A stretch of 64,000 bases of DNA, taken from assembly GCA_008711295.1 (NCBI GenBank), contig VUYV01000332.1, positions 248,001 through 312,000 of the forward strand, read 5' to 3'. The stretch comes from Anarhynchus alexandrinus. Lineage: Eukaryota > Chordata > Aves > Charadriiformes > Charadriidae. Shown here in pieces: positions 12,362-24,312 of the stretch. Under the pieces are notes generated by a model, which saw nothing but the letters and a program-made list of their open reading frames with translations, ran no database searches and was not told the DNA's origin. Each line of letters opens with the position of its first letter. Within the stretch, counting starts at the first letter, position 1. The position numbers were made by a program, and so were the translations under genes.

Positions 12362-15229
12362 TTAATTTTTTTTAATTTAAAAGATTCTTTCTGAATATGT
12401 TGTTAATTAAGACAATTTTCTTACTTCAGACTCTTGCTCAGTTTTGTAAACTTGCTAGTTATCAGAGAAAAGCTGAATTTGTCAGGAGCAGTTTCAGTTT
12501 ATGCCATAAGCAGATAATTCATAAGTTGTGAAGTTTTTGCGGATGCAGTGCTCCAGGGCATTCAGTATTTGTACTGCTGAAGGGCTGAGACACTCTGCTG
12601 TATCTGTTTAGTGTACCATGGAAGAGAAGGAAGAGCAGACAACTTTCCCCTCCTTAGGCTACGTGAGCAAAATTTGTGATGGGAGACGGTGGAAAGAAGA
12701 GTGTGGGAAATGTATTATAGGGTACCTCAACAGAAACATGAAAGACGACCTATGAGGCAGTACTAATCTCAGGAAATGGCTTAGGTGGGAAAACCAAATT
12801 GTAATATGTTAGCCCTCCACCGAAAAAAAATGGGAAAACTCAGAGCCCATGGGCAGCCTGAGAAGTTGAACAAAACCGGAGGAAGAAGTTTGCTATGGAA
12901 GTGCTCTGCCAAATATTTCAGGATTGTCCATATGGCCTGGCACTGGTGGAAGTAGTACTGCATTTGCATTACACAGCTCTTCTTGGCCTTTCCCCCCACC
13001 AACCCAGACGTTGCTAGACGGGAAATTTACACCCTTGTGCACGTATACCTGCCCACCCAAACCCTGACCCCGCTGTGTCAACACCCACACCACGTAGAGA
13101 GTGACCGTGCGAGGCCTGTGTTGGGAACAGAGGCGGTGTGTTACGATGATGAACACAATATATCTAATTAGTTTGCAGGTGAAGCACTTTGCAATTGAGC
13201 TGTAATTTTATTTCTTTCAAAACCCTGTGCTCAGTTTTGAATCAAGGGCTGACGAGGCTAGCACTCCGTGGCTACGCTCAAGCATCTTATTTTAAACTCT
13301 TGCTAGCTGTGAGGATTAATGCTTTATGTTGTTTTAAAGCAAACTTGAAAATCTGTCTAATGCAGCACTCTTAGCGGTAATGGCTTCCAAACTATTCCAC
13401 GTGAAATATATTATGTGTGCCCCACATACGTGTGCAATGGCAACACACCTCACCTTGGAATAAATCTGTGAGGGATACTGTATGAGAGAACATCTCCCAT
13501 AGTCACAGCGACACAGCCAAACTACCACATTTCAGTGCCATCTGGAAGGGTTTTCCAGGGTGCTCAGTGATCTGTAGACTCTCAGTAGCATTCAGTGCTG
13601 CGTGGATATCTCTTGGCGTCTGGAGGTGTCTGCTCCGTGGTAATGCAGTCGTAATGTCATGCAAGAGTGCCTTAAGTATGCTAATAGTCCTTGCCAAGCC
13701 ATTAGACCTGTGCCAAGGTCCTTTTAAGAGCTGGTGGCGGTGCCCTCAGCCGCAGCATGAGCCCTTGCGCTTTTATTGTCCCTTTTTCTCTCTTTCAGCA
13801 GGGAAGGATGAACCTGAAAAGGTTCGGCCTCTGCTTGGTGAGAGCTCATCATGGCTGAGCGCGAACTCCTCCTGCTGACCCTCTCCTCCTTCTTGGACTC
13901 CGGGGGTGGATTGGTGGTGGCATAGTACTTTTCTTTTTTTTGGATGTCAGCCTTTGCATTTGCCATCCTGCTGAAGGAAGAAGCCCTGGAATTTGTCAGC
14001 ATCAGCCTTACAGAGGCAGCTGAAATGATTTCACCGAAGCACATACCTTCTCTGGGCCAGATGCAAAAATATTGTCATTTTTATATATATATATATACAT
14101 ATATATTTCCCAAGAAATCTGTCCTCCAGGAATCCAGTGATCCTCTGAGACAGCCTCTTCTTGCCTCCTTCATCCAAGCTTCCACCAAAGGGAGCACATC
14201 TCCGGCCTGATCCCTCTGCAGAGAGGCTGCCAGTGAGGGATTCTCCCTCTGAAGCATCCCCTCGGCTGTGATAGTTACAGGAGAAAGCCGTCGGGGTAAT
14301 TCCTGATGGGATCAGAGTCCTGACAGCCACTCTTCAGTGCAGAGGTTCGGCCTGTGCAGGATGAGGTGGAATCAGAGCAGGAAACTCCAACAACGTGGGC
14401 TTCAGCTTCACGGGGACGCGAAGTTTTGCAGAAGGCTGTTCGGGAGCGCGGTGCTGCCTGGCAGGGTGGGAATCACAGAAACAGCGGCACAGAGGTGTCC
14501 TCTGAGGCAAAGCTGTGTCATCTGCATGAAAAATGAAGAAGTAGGTTGGCTAGCACGGTGGTATGCGACTGCATTTTGAATTGCACCTCCCGGGAGAAAG
14601 AGAAGCTGGCAGTTCGCATAGGCATTTTTTTGAGACTGAGGGTGAGATTTTGGATGCGGAGCTAACGCTTTTCTTCAGGAAGGAGGTGGGGAGACGGGGA
14701 AATTCCCTAGAAAATACACACCTATCACTTTTTTGTTGTTGTTGCTGTTCTTAAAGCCTGAGGAAACGACTGTGCTTTGTGAGGTTCGCTGAAGAGTGTG
14801 AATTTGTTGAAATGGTCATTACCTTTTCACTTCCCCGATGAGCTCTCAATGGCACAATTGTTCTCTTGTTTCTTTGCATCAATTGCCTACGCCTAATTGG
14901 TTTCTAGTGTGATACGGACAACCTCTATAAAGCCTTCACATGACTTCAGAACAGGTTTCTGTATTTAAATATACGCTGCGATGCTGGCTTCAACTACGCT
15001 GTAGGCAGGAGGGAGTTAAGCAGGCCGAGTGCTTGTTCGCAAGTCTTTTGGGGCTTTTTGTTTGTGTTCAGAGAAACCTTCAGTCCCGTTCCTCAGCAGA
15101 TAGCAATCCCGAGTCACGCACACCTTTCATCTACACACCAGCATCACTGCTTCGTGCCAGCCCCGTGCTCTGGCCAAACAAACAGCCAGTCCTTCCTCCA
15201 TGTCCCTTTTATTGGGTATCGAGAGGCAA
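12362..15229. other. unique non-coding sequence; microexon candidate at 13799-13837
   Basis: No gene could be identified. A strong acceptor tract ending at 13798 is followed 39 nt later by a GTGAGA donor-like site. The open frame from 13944 (AFAFAILLKEEALEFVSISL) and the minus-strand frame at 14044-13724 have no recognised domain. A (TA)n tract lies at 14081-14107. 14330-14760 is somewhat GC-richer with CpGs but shows no feature I can name. Confidence 0.45.
14081..14107. repeat. (TA)n microsatellite
   Basis: About 13 TA dinucleotides with one CA interruption. Directly visible. Confidence 0.9.
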
Positions 15230-16610
15230 GGGAGAAGGGAGAAGGTCTGGAGAGAGGTAGATTTCCCCTCAGTTGAGGAGGACCGGGTCAGAGAGCACTT
15301 GACCAAGCTGGACATTCATAAGTCCATGGGCCCTGATGGGATGCACCCGCGAGTGCTGAAAGAGCTGGCAGATGTTATTGCCACTCCACTCTCCATCATC
15401 TTTGAAAGATCATGGGTAACAGGAGAGGTGCCTGAGGACTGGAGAAAGGCCGACATCTCTCCAATCTTCAAAAAGGGCAAGAAGGAGGACCCGGGAAACT
15501 ACAGACCGGTTAGTCTCACATCGGTCCCTGGGAANNNNNNNNNNNNNNNNNNNNNNNNNNNNNNNNNNNNNNNNNNNNNNNNNNNNNNNNNNNNNNNNNN
15601 NNNNNNNNNNNNNNNNNNNNNNNNNNNNNNNNNNNNNNNNNNNNNNNNNNNNNNNNNNNNNNNNNNNNNNNNNNNNNNNNNNNNNNNNNNNNNNNNNNNN
15701 NNNNNNNNNNNNNNNNNNNNNNNNNNNNNNNNNNNNNNNNNNNNNNNNNNNNNNNNNNNNNNNNNNNNNNNNNNNNNNNNNNNNNNNNNNNNNNNNNNNN
15801 NNNNNNNNNNNNNNNNNNNNNNNNNNNNNNNNNNNNNNNNNNNNNNNNNNNNNNNNNNNNNNNNNNNNNNNNNNNNNNNNNNNNNNNNNNNNNNNNNNNN
15901 NNNNNNNNNNNNNNNNNNNNNNNNNNNNNNNNNNNNNNNNNNNNNNNNNNNNNNNNNNNNNNNNNNNNNNNNNNNNNNNNNNNNNNNNNNNNNNNNNNNN
16001 NNNNNNNNNNNNNNNNNNNNNNNNNNNNNNNNNNNNNNNNNNNNNNNNNNNNNNNNNNNNNNNNNNNNNNNNNNNNNNNNNNNNNNNNNNNNNNNNNNNN
16101 NNNNNNNNNNNNNNNNNNNNNNNNNNNNNNNNNNNNNNNNNNNNNNNNNNNNNNNNNNNNNNNNNNNNNNNNNNNNNNNNNNNNNNNNNNNNNNNNNNNN
16201 NNNNNNNNNNNNNNNNNNNNNNNNNNNNNNNNNNNNNNNNNNNNNNNNNNNNNNNNNNNNNNNNNNNNNNNNNNNNNNNNNNNNNNNNNNNNNNNNNNNN
16301 NNNNNNNNNNNNNNNNNNNNNNNNNNNNNNNNNNNNNNNNNNNNNNNNNNNNNNNNNNNNNNNNNNNNNNNNNNNNNNNNNNNNNNNNNNNNNNNNNNNN
16401 NNNNNNNNNNNNAGTTAGGGTGAGAGAGCACTGGAACAGGCTGCCCAGGGAGGTTGTGGAGTCCCCTTCTCTGGAGATTTTCAAGACCCGCCTGGATGCA
16501 GTCCTGAGTAATGTGCTCTAGGCAATCCTGCTTTGGCAGGGGAGTGGGACTAGATGATCTCTAGAGGTCCCTTCCAACTCTGAAAATTCTGTGATTCTGT
16601 GATTCTGTGA
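15230..16610 (+). mobile_element. CR1 LINE interrupted by an assembly gap
   Basis: Left of the gap the plus strand encodes the N-terminal part of the CR1 reverse transcriptase: [20 protein letters not shown] (15316 on), then [20 protein letters not shown] and [13 protein letters not shown] just before the Ns. Right of the gap the same orientation resumes with [20 protein letters not shown], the ORF2 C-terminus. A 3' UTR and a tip of three ATTCTGTG units (16586-16610) follow. Both sides are well preserved and in consistent order, so this is probably one relatively young insertion. The 5' boundary near 15230 is approximate. Confidence 0.95.
15535..16412. other. assembly gap (878 N)
   Basis: A continuous run of N. 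It falls inside a CR1 copy, so the missing bases are most likely the middle of that element's ORF2 (RT palm to C-terminal region). Reading frames spanning the gap are artefacts. Confidence 0.99.
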
Positions 16611-19600
16611 TGTCAACACAAAACTTGTTTTCTGTGCAAGGACAGGACTTTAGGTTCTTCTGCATCTTCCTGTATTTTCCACATTTTTTTTTTCCCAAAC
16701 GGTGAAGGAGGTTTTGCTTTGCAATTCCTACCCCCGAACAGCCTTTAGTGATGTGGGTAAACACCACCATGATGGAGATCAACACATATCCAGGCTTTCA
16801 GAGTTCAGTCATGAGTAGGGGTTTTAAATCAGTAGATGAACTTTTAGATATATATGTCCTATTAATTTTCACCCCAAATAGTATTGTGCCACAGAATCAT
16901 AAACTGCTACAGGGGCTTAGGGTTAACTAATTGATATTAGATCTTATATCAGACTATGACCCTGATAAACACATTTATGCTTTTATTTAGGGCTAGATTT
17001 TGCTATTGAATCCCACACTTTAACAGAAATGGCATATGAAAATCAAACTTTCGAATTTGGTCTTCTGTAGCCAACTTTTTGAAACAAGCCTCAACTCCCT
17101 TTTAACTTTTTAAGAATAAACAAGACTAAAAGGCAACAGTTTTCTTTCAGAAACACAAACCAGCAGGAGCTAAATTTTATTCTCAGTTATTATGGTGTTC
17201 CGCTGAAATAACAGTGAAGTCGTGCTGCATTCTTCCCAGCTTGGAGAGTAAAATCTGTCCCCAGGAGCTTGGAAAATGCCTACTTTTTCCAAACTGCTAA
17301 AACTGTCAGTGTGTGTTTTTTATTATTTTTGGGTTTTTTTTTGAGGCTAGGGGAGGAGATAGAGGAAGAAAAGAATAGATTAATCTAGAATGGCCCATAG
17401 AAAATACACACTGACCAAACCTGTTTAACGTTTATTTAAATAGTTTAAATAGATGGCAGCTCTCTTCTTAACCAACAATATGAAATTATTATCAACAATA
17501 AAATGTTCTTGTAAGTGTCTGCCAATCCTACATCTCAGCCAGTGCATTTTATTTGGAGCTTACAACTTGAATCTATTTCTTTTTTCAAAATGCCTACTAT
17601 AATAGCCCTCTCTCCACCAGCATTTGCTGAATATGGGATAGTCACTGTCTGACCTATCCCCATCCTGGTTGGGCCAGCAAGGTAATTAACCCTTTAGCTT
17701 CATCTCCAGGGTGGCAGCCAGCTCAGCATCTACAGAATTAGAGTGTGCTCTCCCAAATGGTTCATGAATAAAGTTCTGGAAAACTTCATCAGGAGTATAT
17801 GTCATTCATTTGATATATAAGATAATTTTAGCACATTTCTTAATCTGGCTGCCCAAATTATTTTGATGGAAATGAAACAGTTTAATAGTTTAACACCCGG
17901 TCCTGCTCCACATGAAAAATGCCTTTTGTTATTGTGTATTGTGGGCCATAATCTTTTCTGTCCCTGATTCACTCTCCATACCATGCAGATTCAACGCTTT
18001 AGAAATGCCAAAAATGAAAGATGAAGGAAGAAAAGGAGATTTTTTTATTTATCAGAACTCAGGAATCTAAATTTGAATGTTACGTTAATCTTAGATTTTA
18101 TGCAGTGTTTAGAGTAGAGTTCTGAATATATGGTGTTTACTGAATATATACTGTTTACCACCAGTATATGATAAGTTTATGTTCAAAACTTTTTCATATG
18201 CTTTCTAAAACCCATTGGTTTTGACAATTTTTTAAAGGTAATTAGTAGAGGGTGTTCTGGAATTTCTGCTGCCAAATTTTTTACTTGCCCAGAGACAGTC
18301 AACCCCATAAAACCTTCAAATGAAAGTCACAAAGAGCTGAAGTCGCTGGGATACAAAGGTATACCAGTCTGTTCCGATGCCTGAAAATTTAGTTACACAA
18401 GTTCCGCTACTGAACAGCGGAAATGTAAGTGGGAATCCAGTTTTCCCTCTTTGTTTTTAACGTACTATGGAAAAGAATCTTTTTCCAAGGAAGAGATTGT
18501 CTTTCCCTGTAGTCTTCACAGAAGATACAAAATGTTATTTTATCCAGTGCCTGAATTATCCAAACCTGTGTAAGTGTCCGTATTTTATTTTCAGACTGTA
18601 AAACTCCTCAGATACTGTCAGGAGATTTTCACGATACAACCAAATTCCTGGAAACTTTATCTGAAAAGAAAAGCCAACCTTCATACACCTTTTAATGGTC
18701 AGGGACAGCCTCACTTCTTCCAATTTTCTGATAAATAGCAGATTATTTGCAGGTACAAGATGGTTTTCTCTTTAACACTTCTGACGTATTTTGTCACCAG
18801 AACCTTGATATCTGGGGTTTGGCAAATGATCTCTGTCCCGATTTTCCTTCCCTGGGAGGATTAAAACAACTTCAGCTCACCGTGAAGCCAAGGAGGGCGG
18901 TGAGGTCTGTACCTCGGAGAGGATCAGGTCACTGCTGTTTTCTAACTAGGCTGTGCTGCCTCTGAATAACAAAGCTTAACAAGAAAAATCAATACATTAA
19001 AGACTAAATCTACAAATGCTTTGCAATCATGAAACATTAAGCAAACTCCAGGCAAACAAACGTGTGGTATTCAAATTTCCATTAGTCACTTAGAGTGGAA
19101 AAAATGACGTGATTGTCAATTAGTGGGATGGGAGATTCAGCTTATTTAACCAAGAAACCACAGCGCAGCGTTAGGCTCCTTAGTTAAAACAAATGTCTCA
19201 TTGCAAAGGTACTTTGATATTTCTCGTGTTTATATAAGATCAGTCATCGTTCAGGTACTGAAAAGCTGTAAAATTAAATACATGTGGACTTTACCAAAAG
19301 TAGGTCCTACCCCTCCTTTTCAAGGTTTCCTCACTTTTGACAAGCCTATACAGCACTGGAGGTTAATGACGAGCTAACACCTTCTTAAAGTGTCAGTTTA
19401 AGAAACACAGAAGAAAATGCTGAGCTCCCTGCTGCTTCAGCACAGGAGCTTTCTTTCTCTTTCTTGCTCAGATGAATGATTTGCTGCTTCCCAAACTGTG
19501 AGTCAAAAGAGCTGCTTTTGCCTTTCTGCACTGCGGTTACATTGCCAGCGTTCGGGAAACTAGTGTCAGCATGTACCTTATGCAAGCAGGGCTCAAAGGC

Positions 19601-22600
19601 CGGTGTATTTTGAACTGCAGCAAAGTCTTTTCCTTATTCTTTTTTTTTTTTTTTTCCTTAGGGAGTTTTTTCAGAATTTTGTTGAGTTAGGGTCACTGTT
19701 TTACACCCCACAAATGCTTGGTGTACAAGTGCTAGTGCTGGCTAGAAAATGTAATTCTAACATAGTTCTGTCCCTGTGATCTGCACTAACGAAATGGTGA
19801 TGGGGGGGGAGGTGACTTCAGATTAAACAACCTTTGTTTTCTAAAAGCTGCTAAGCACTAATTCATCAGAACTCTGATAAATTCTACTCCCTGTAACAGT
19901 GTGCCACAGCTTTTCTTAATCAGGTTTTTGTCGCTTGTTAGCACTTTATAAAGGTTCTTGCACCACCTAGGATCAGGCTAGCACTGTCCTTGAGACACTG
20001 ATGGGTGGAACACAGTAAAATAGGTGTTTTTCCAGATGCAGCTATGTCCTGCTTTGTGCTCTTTTCTTGTTGGCTCTACTGCTGGGCAACAAACAGCTCA
20101 GAGAGGAGATGTATGTTTCGCTAAGAGGCCAGACTTGTTTAGTTTTAAGGTGAGAGATCAGGATAAAGAACAGTCTGATCTTGTGGAATTTTATCAAGGT
20201 GACTAACGCCGTTGGAGTTTTCTGTGTCTGAGCCCATGCCGCGGGCGAGAGCCGTTCACCGCCCTTTATCGGGATGGAGGCACGAGGGTGTTACAGGACA
20301 CTGCCCATAAATGATAGGCATGAGAAGTCCTTCAGACGTCTGGAGTTTATTTAACACCGGCTGCTTTCTGCAGTGATGCTCTGACTCCAAGGAGAAACCT
20401 CCTCTGGGAGAGACCTGCTGGTGATTTCTGGGTGAAGTGGTCCCTCCTCTCTGCGCTCAGAGCTGATAGCAGGCTGGTGATGAGAGGACCTCTTATCAGC
20501 GAAACTCCAACCCCAAACAGCCCAGTCCAACCCCGCTGCTCCTTTGTTGTGGCTGACATCCTCTCCTAGACTGAACAGGCCTCCTCCTTAGCTTGTTTAC
20601 ATATCACATGGGTCCTGTTCCTGCCCTTAACAGCCAGGAATTTGTTTTTGGAAGAGTTAACTTGGCAGCCATCCCCGTGGGATAACGCACAGCCAACCGT
20701 TTTTGGTGTAGGGGTAGCTTGCTTTTATCAAAAGCGCTGGATGTCACTGGGGAAGAAAGGACGAGCTTCTATCACGAACAGAATCAAAGCCTCCAACTTT
20801 CTGCCAGCGTGTCTTGCCTTCATTTGGTTTTGAAAAGGAGCACCTGGAATCCTGGAGAGGATCTGGTGTGAGCCTGTGAGGTTGAGAGCAAGCCAGACAC
20901 AGACCTGGCTGCAGGAACTCAAAAGTCTTGATACGCTTCTCTGAGCAGAGTACTGTCCCCTCCTTGGAGGTGTGAGGGCAAGAAGAGCTAATTATGGCAT
21001 TTCTTCTCCATCAAACCCCTCCGCTCAAAAGCAGATGATGGTGATTGGCTAATGCTGAACAAGGGCCAGGGCCAAACGAAACTGTTTTTTCTCGTAATTC
21101 TTAAATTCCCTCTAGTGAATTCAGAGAAAAAGATATTTTAACATAGTCCAGTTAGTGTACCGAAAGGAGGCACTTAGCATATTGTGATGCAGTTGATAAT
21201 TTTTGGCAAAAAAAAAAAGTTCTGGGTGATATTTTTTAACTGTCTTTGGTTTAGTTTTTTTTTTTTATATATATTATCCAATGACTCAACACAACTAGCA
21301 TATAAATGTATTGGCTAATGCCTTCATATTACATCAGAAATACAAAACAGAGTTAATTGCCCATCTCCAGCAGTAGGATGTGCCAATTATGTGCCAAACA
21401 GCTTGCATAGTTGAATGACTCCGAGTAATTTTGCTGACATCCTGTAAATAGGTGTTTGCGCAACAGCCCTTCAAACATAAATAAAATCAAGAAACGTGAT
21501 GAAATTACATGCTGTCCCCTCAAAGGTGGTGATTTTTTGATTTTTTGCTTTTTTTAAAGACTATATGTTAATCATTCCCTTTAAGAGTGAAGTAAGTTCT
21601 GAGTGTAGCTGGTTTCTGCTCTCCCACCAGCTTTTCCCTTTTGATTTCTACCAAGCTTTGCATGACCCATCGGGTCAGTTTGGAGAGACCCTTCTCTCTC
21701 CTTCAGGGGACCTCTGTTTGTTCTCTGTGTGGTGACGTGGGTGTCTCGTTCCTCTTTTGTCTCCTCTTCCTCCTCAGACACTTACTCCTGCTAGCAGCTG
21801 GCTTAAGTTTACTACAGTTGGATCAGGTTTGCCCATTCAGCATCATTTGAGAACACCGAATTCCTGATTAGTTATATGCACTGTTATTATACGGAGAGCT
21901 GGTTTCCTTCTCAGCCAAACCATTTCTCTCAGTCTTGCGTAAATCGGGCTCCTCATCGATGTGGAAAGTCTGGGTAGGCAGAACCGATGTGAGAACGCAG
22001 CTGGAAAATAGTCATTATAGTGGAGACAGACAGAACAGAGGAAAAAATGACTTGGAGAATCAGAGATTTATTTCATTTGGTTGTATTAGAAAGCCTTGGA
22101 GGAACAAAGCCCTCCTTCATGCAAAAGATTTTATGTTCACTTCTAACTGGTTCCAGTTAAATTAATTTTGGATTAAATTATCTTCCCAGGTCTGCGGGTG
22201 AAGGTGGGAGTTGGCACGTTCCCACATGAAAAGAAACTCCAGTGTTTTCCCGTTGAGCCCTTGATTAACTCCTTGCGGACATTGTTTAAGAAGGAATTTT
22301 GAACGGGGTGGTACTGGGCAGAGGATGGGCGCAGCTGTTATCTCTGGCCTTAAAAGTTTCCAAAGAGTGTCGGTTACCACAGACTTCTCTCCTGTAGGAA
22401 GTGGTCACCCTATTTTTATTTATTCCTATTCCTCCCCATGGGTAACGCAGCATACACTCCAAGCAGCAAGAAAACTTGTACAATTAGCTAATAAAACTTG
22501 CTTCTTGGGAAAGCCTGAGGAATTGGTTCATTATCACATTTTCCCTCCAAGCTTCTAAAAAAGGCAGATTCTGGAAAGGTACGTGATATCCTTAACGATA

Positions 22601-22959
22601 TTTATCCATTTGCACGAACTGTGTGGCCACAAGTGTCCAAAAGAAAGACGGATAATTCCGTCTAGCCAGGACACGAAGAACGCGAGTGAGATTTGCTTTG
22701 TGGCGATGGCGGTGAGCTCTGACTGTGTGGTTACTGTTGACGAGTGACGCGGGGAAATCGGGCGGTTTTACACAGACAAGGACCGTGCAAGGCGGTAGTG
22801 TGATCACGGTAGTGTGCGATGCGCTCACCAGCAGGCTTGTGTTGGAGGACAGAGCCCATCCTGAGGTGAGAAAACCGACCACCTTCAGTGTGGTCCAAGT
22901 GAAACTGAAGGATCCTGAAATTCATGACAGCGTTGCCTGGGAACCCCCTGGGGGACATC
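16611..22959. other. long unique non-coding stretch
   Basis: Over 6 kb with no recognised gene. It is mostly AT-rich, with poly-T tracts at about 19641-19656 and 21250-21262. There is an 18-bp direct tandem duplication at 18122-18157. A block rich in homeodomain-like and spaced AT motifs (about 21340-21540) could be regulatory. Short open frames at 20347-20560 and 21581-21781 have no domain. The bases at 16890-16905 (CAGAATCATAAACTGC) faintly resemble a CR1 tip but are too degraded to call. Confidence 0.5.
18122..18157. repeat. 18-bp tandem duplication
   Basis: Two adjacent units, CTGAATATATGGTGTTTA and CTGAATATATACTGTTTA, differ at two positions. Directly visible. No function is inferred. 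Confidence 0.85.
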
Positions 22960-24312
22960 CTGGTACCTCTGTGGCATTTGCAGCTACTTTTGAAAACCTA
23001 TGGAGGATGGGCAAAATGACCAAAGGCTGAAAAAAAGCAAAAAACCTGCTGTCTACCTTGGTTTTAAAGAGGGAGAAAAGGGATAGATGGCAAACTGTCT
23101 CACAGCTTGCTAGAAATTTCTGCAGAAGCACTGAACAAATACCGTAGAGTTTGCAAGTACCAAGAAGTAAACAAGGCGCTGAGAAATGGCCAACACAGAT
23201 TTGTCAAGAACAAATCACGTCTAACCAATTTAATTTCCGCCTTTGAAAATAAGGAAGGCTTTCTTAACAGATAGAAACAGCAGATGTTCCGCATTCTGCT
23301 TTTAGGACAAAATTGCTCTGTTGTTTCACCTGGCACTTTTTTTGGCACAGAAGCATGGTTAGCTGTATGTGCTGAAGGCTTGGTGCCACGCTGGTCAGAA
23401 AACTGTTCTCAGAATTCAGTGGCTTAAAAGCAGTGAATATGACCTGTGCGTGGCACTCATCAATACTTTGTATTAATGATTGGATGATGAAATAAGAGTA
23501 CAGCCATTATATTTAGAGGTAACATTAAGCTGGAAGAGAATGAGAATGTGTAGACAGGCTTATCATTAAAATTGGTCCCAACAAGACGGGACAAGTCAAC
23601 AAGGACAAGCGCAGGGCACCGCATCTCAGCGGGACCCGCCATCTCTTCAAACACGGAATGAAGAGCAACCGAGCAAGCAACACTTTTGTGAAGAAGGGAC
23701 CCAGGAGCGATTGTGGTCCACGGGTTGGGTGAGTCAACAGTGCTGTTTGGGTGAGAAAGTAAACATTCTTCTGGAAGTGAAATTAGAAGGCAGTCTGTGA
23801 GAGTGAGGTGAAACAACCTTTCTTCCTCATCGTTCAGAGCTGCGAGGTTTCCATGGCAGTGCTGCATTTTAGATACCGTGCATGGAGGAAAAATAATTTG
23901 GAGAGAACCAAATAAGTAACAATCTGGTCAAAGATCTAGAATAAAAGATCTCCAGAGAAAAGATAAAAATTGTTTTCATGTTTACCTAACCAAAAGAAGT
24001 AAGCCTTCTAATACATAAAAAAAAACAGTTGCAAAAGCCAAAGACAGTCTGTTCTCCCATACAGATGGGAAATACATCAGAAATCAGTGAGTTTAACGTG
24101 CAAAAAGGGACCTTCGATTACTAGTTAAGGTTATTCCTCAGGGATAAGGAAGTACTGTGCAGGAAAGCTGTGGAGCACCAGTGGCACCCTGTAGTTGTGA
24201 AGAACAGGTTAGGCAAATGATGTTCAGGAATGACACATGTGGTTGATCCTGCTTCAGGCAGAGGGATGGAAGATGCCCTCATCGGGTTTCTTCACATCCT
24301 CTAGTCTGTGAC
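22960..24312 (+). mobile_element. ancient, heavily decayed CR1 LINE
   Basis: Landmarks of a CR1 ORF2 occur in the right order on the plus strand with much divergence. FENLWRMGK near 22995 matches the 'FEKSWRTGEV' block. A run at 23170-23240 translates to NGQHRFVKNKSRLTNLIS, the segment before the RT palm. At 23470-23520 'attaatgattggatgatgaa' and 'aacattaagctgg' correspond to the INDLDD and (FAD)DTKLGG region. 'gacaagtcaacaaggacaag' near 23590 follows. The 3' UTR block at 24205-24270 (GGTTGATCCTGCTTCAGGCA, then GGGATGGAAGATGCCCTCAT) ends near TAGTCTGTGAC at 24312. Stops and indels are frequent. This is the oldest long element in the window. Confidence 0.8.

Noticed and set aside
13944..14210. 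Protein-like frame AFAFAILLKEEALEFVSISL as an exon
   Set aside because: The upstream acceptor is plausible, but no good donor follows and the frame runs into a (TA)n tract. No homology is recognised.
15200..16484. Very long open frames (407, 322 and 310 codons) across 15200-16484
   Set aside because: They run through 878 Ns. Only the CR1-encoded ends on the plus strand are real sequence.
16888..16925. Possible CR1 tip (CAGAATCATAAACTGC)
   Set aside because: Only about 15 bases resemble the CR1 end and the expected following block is absent.
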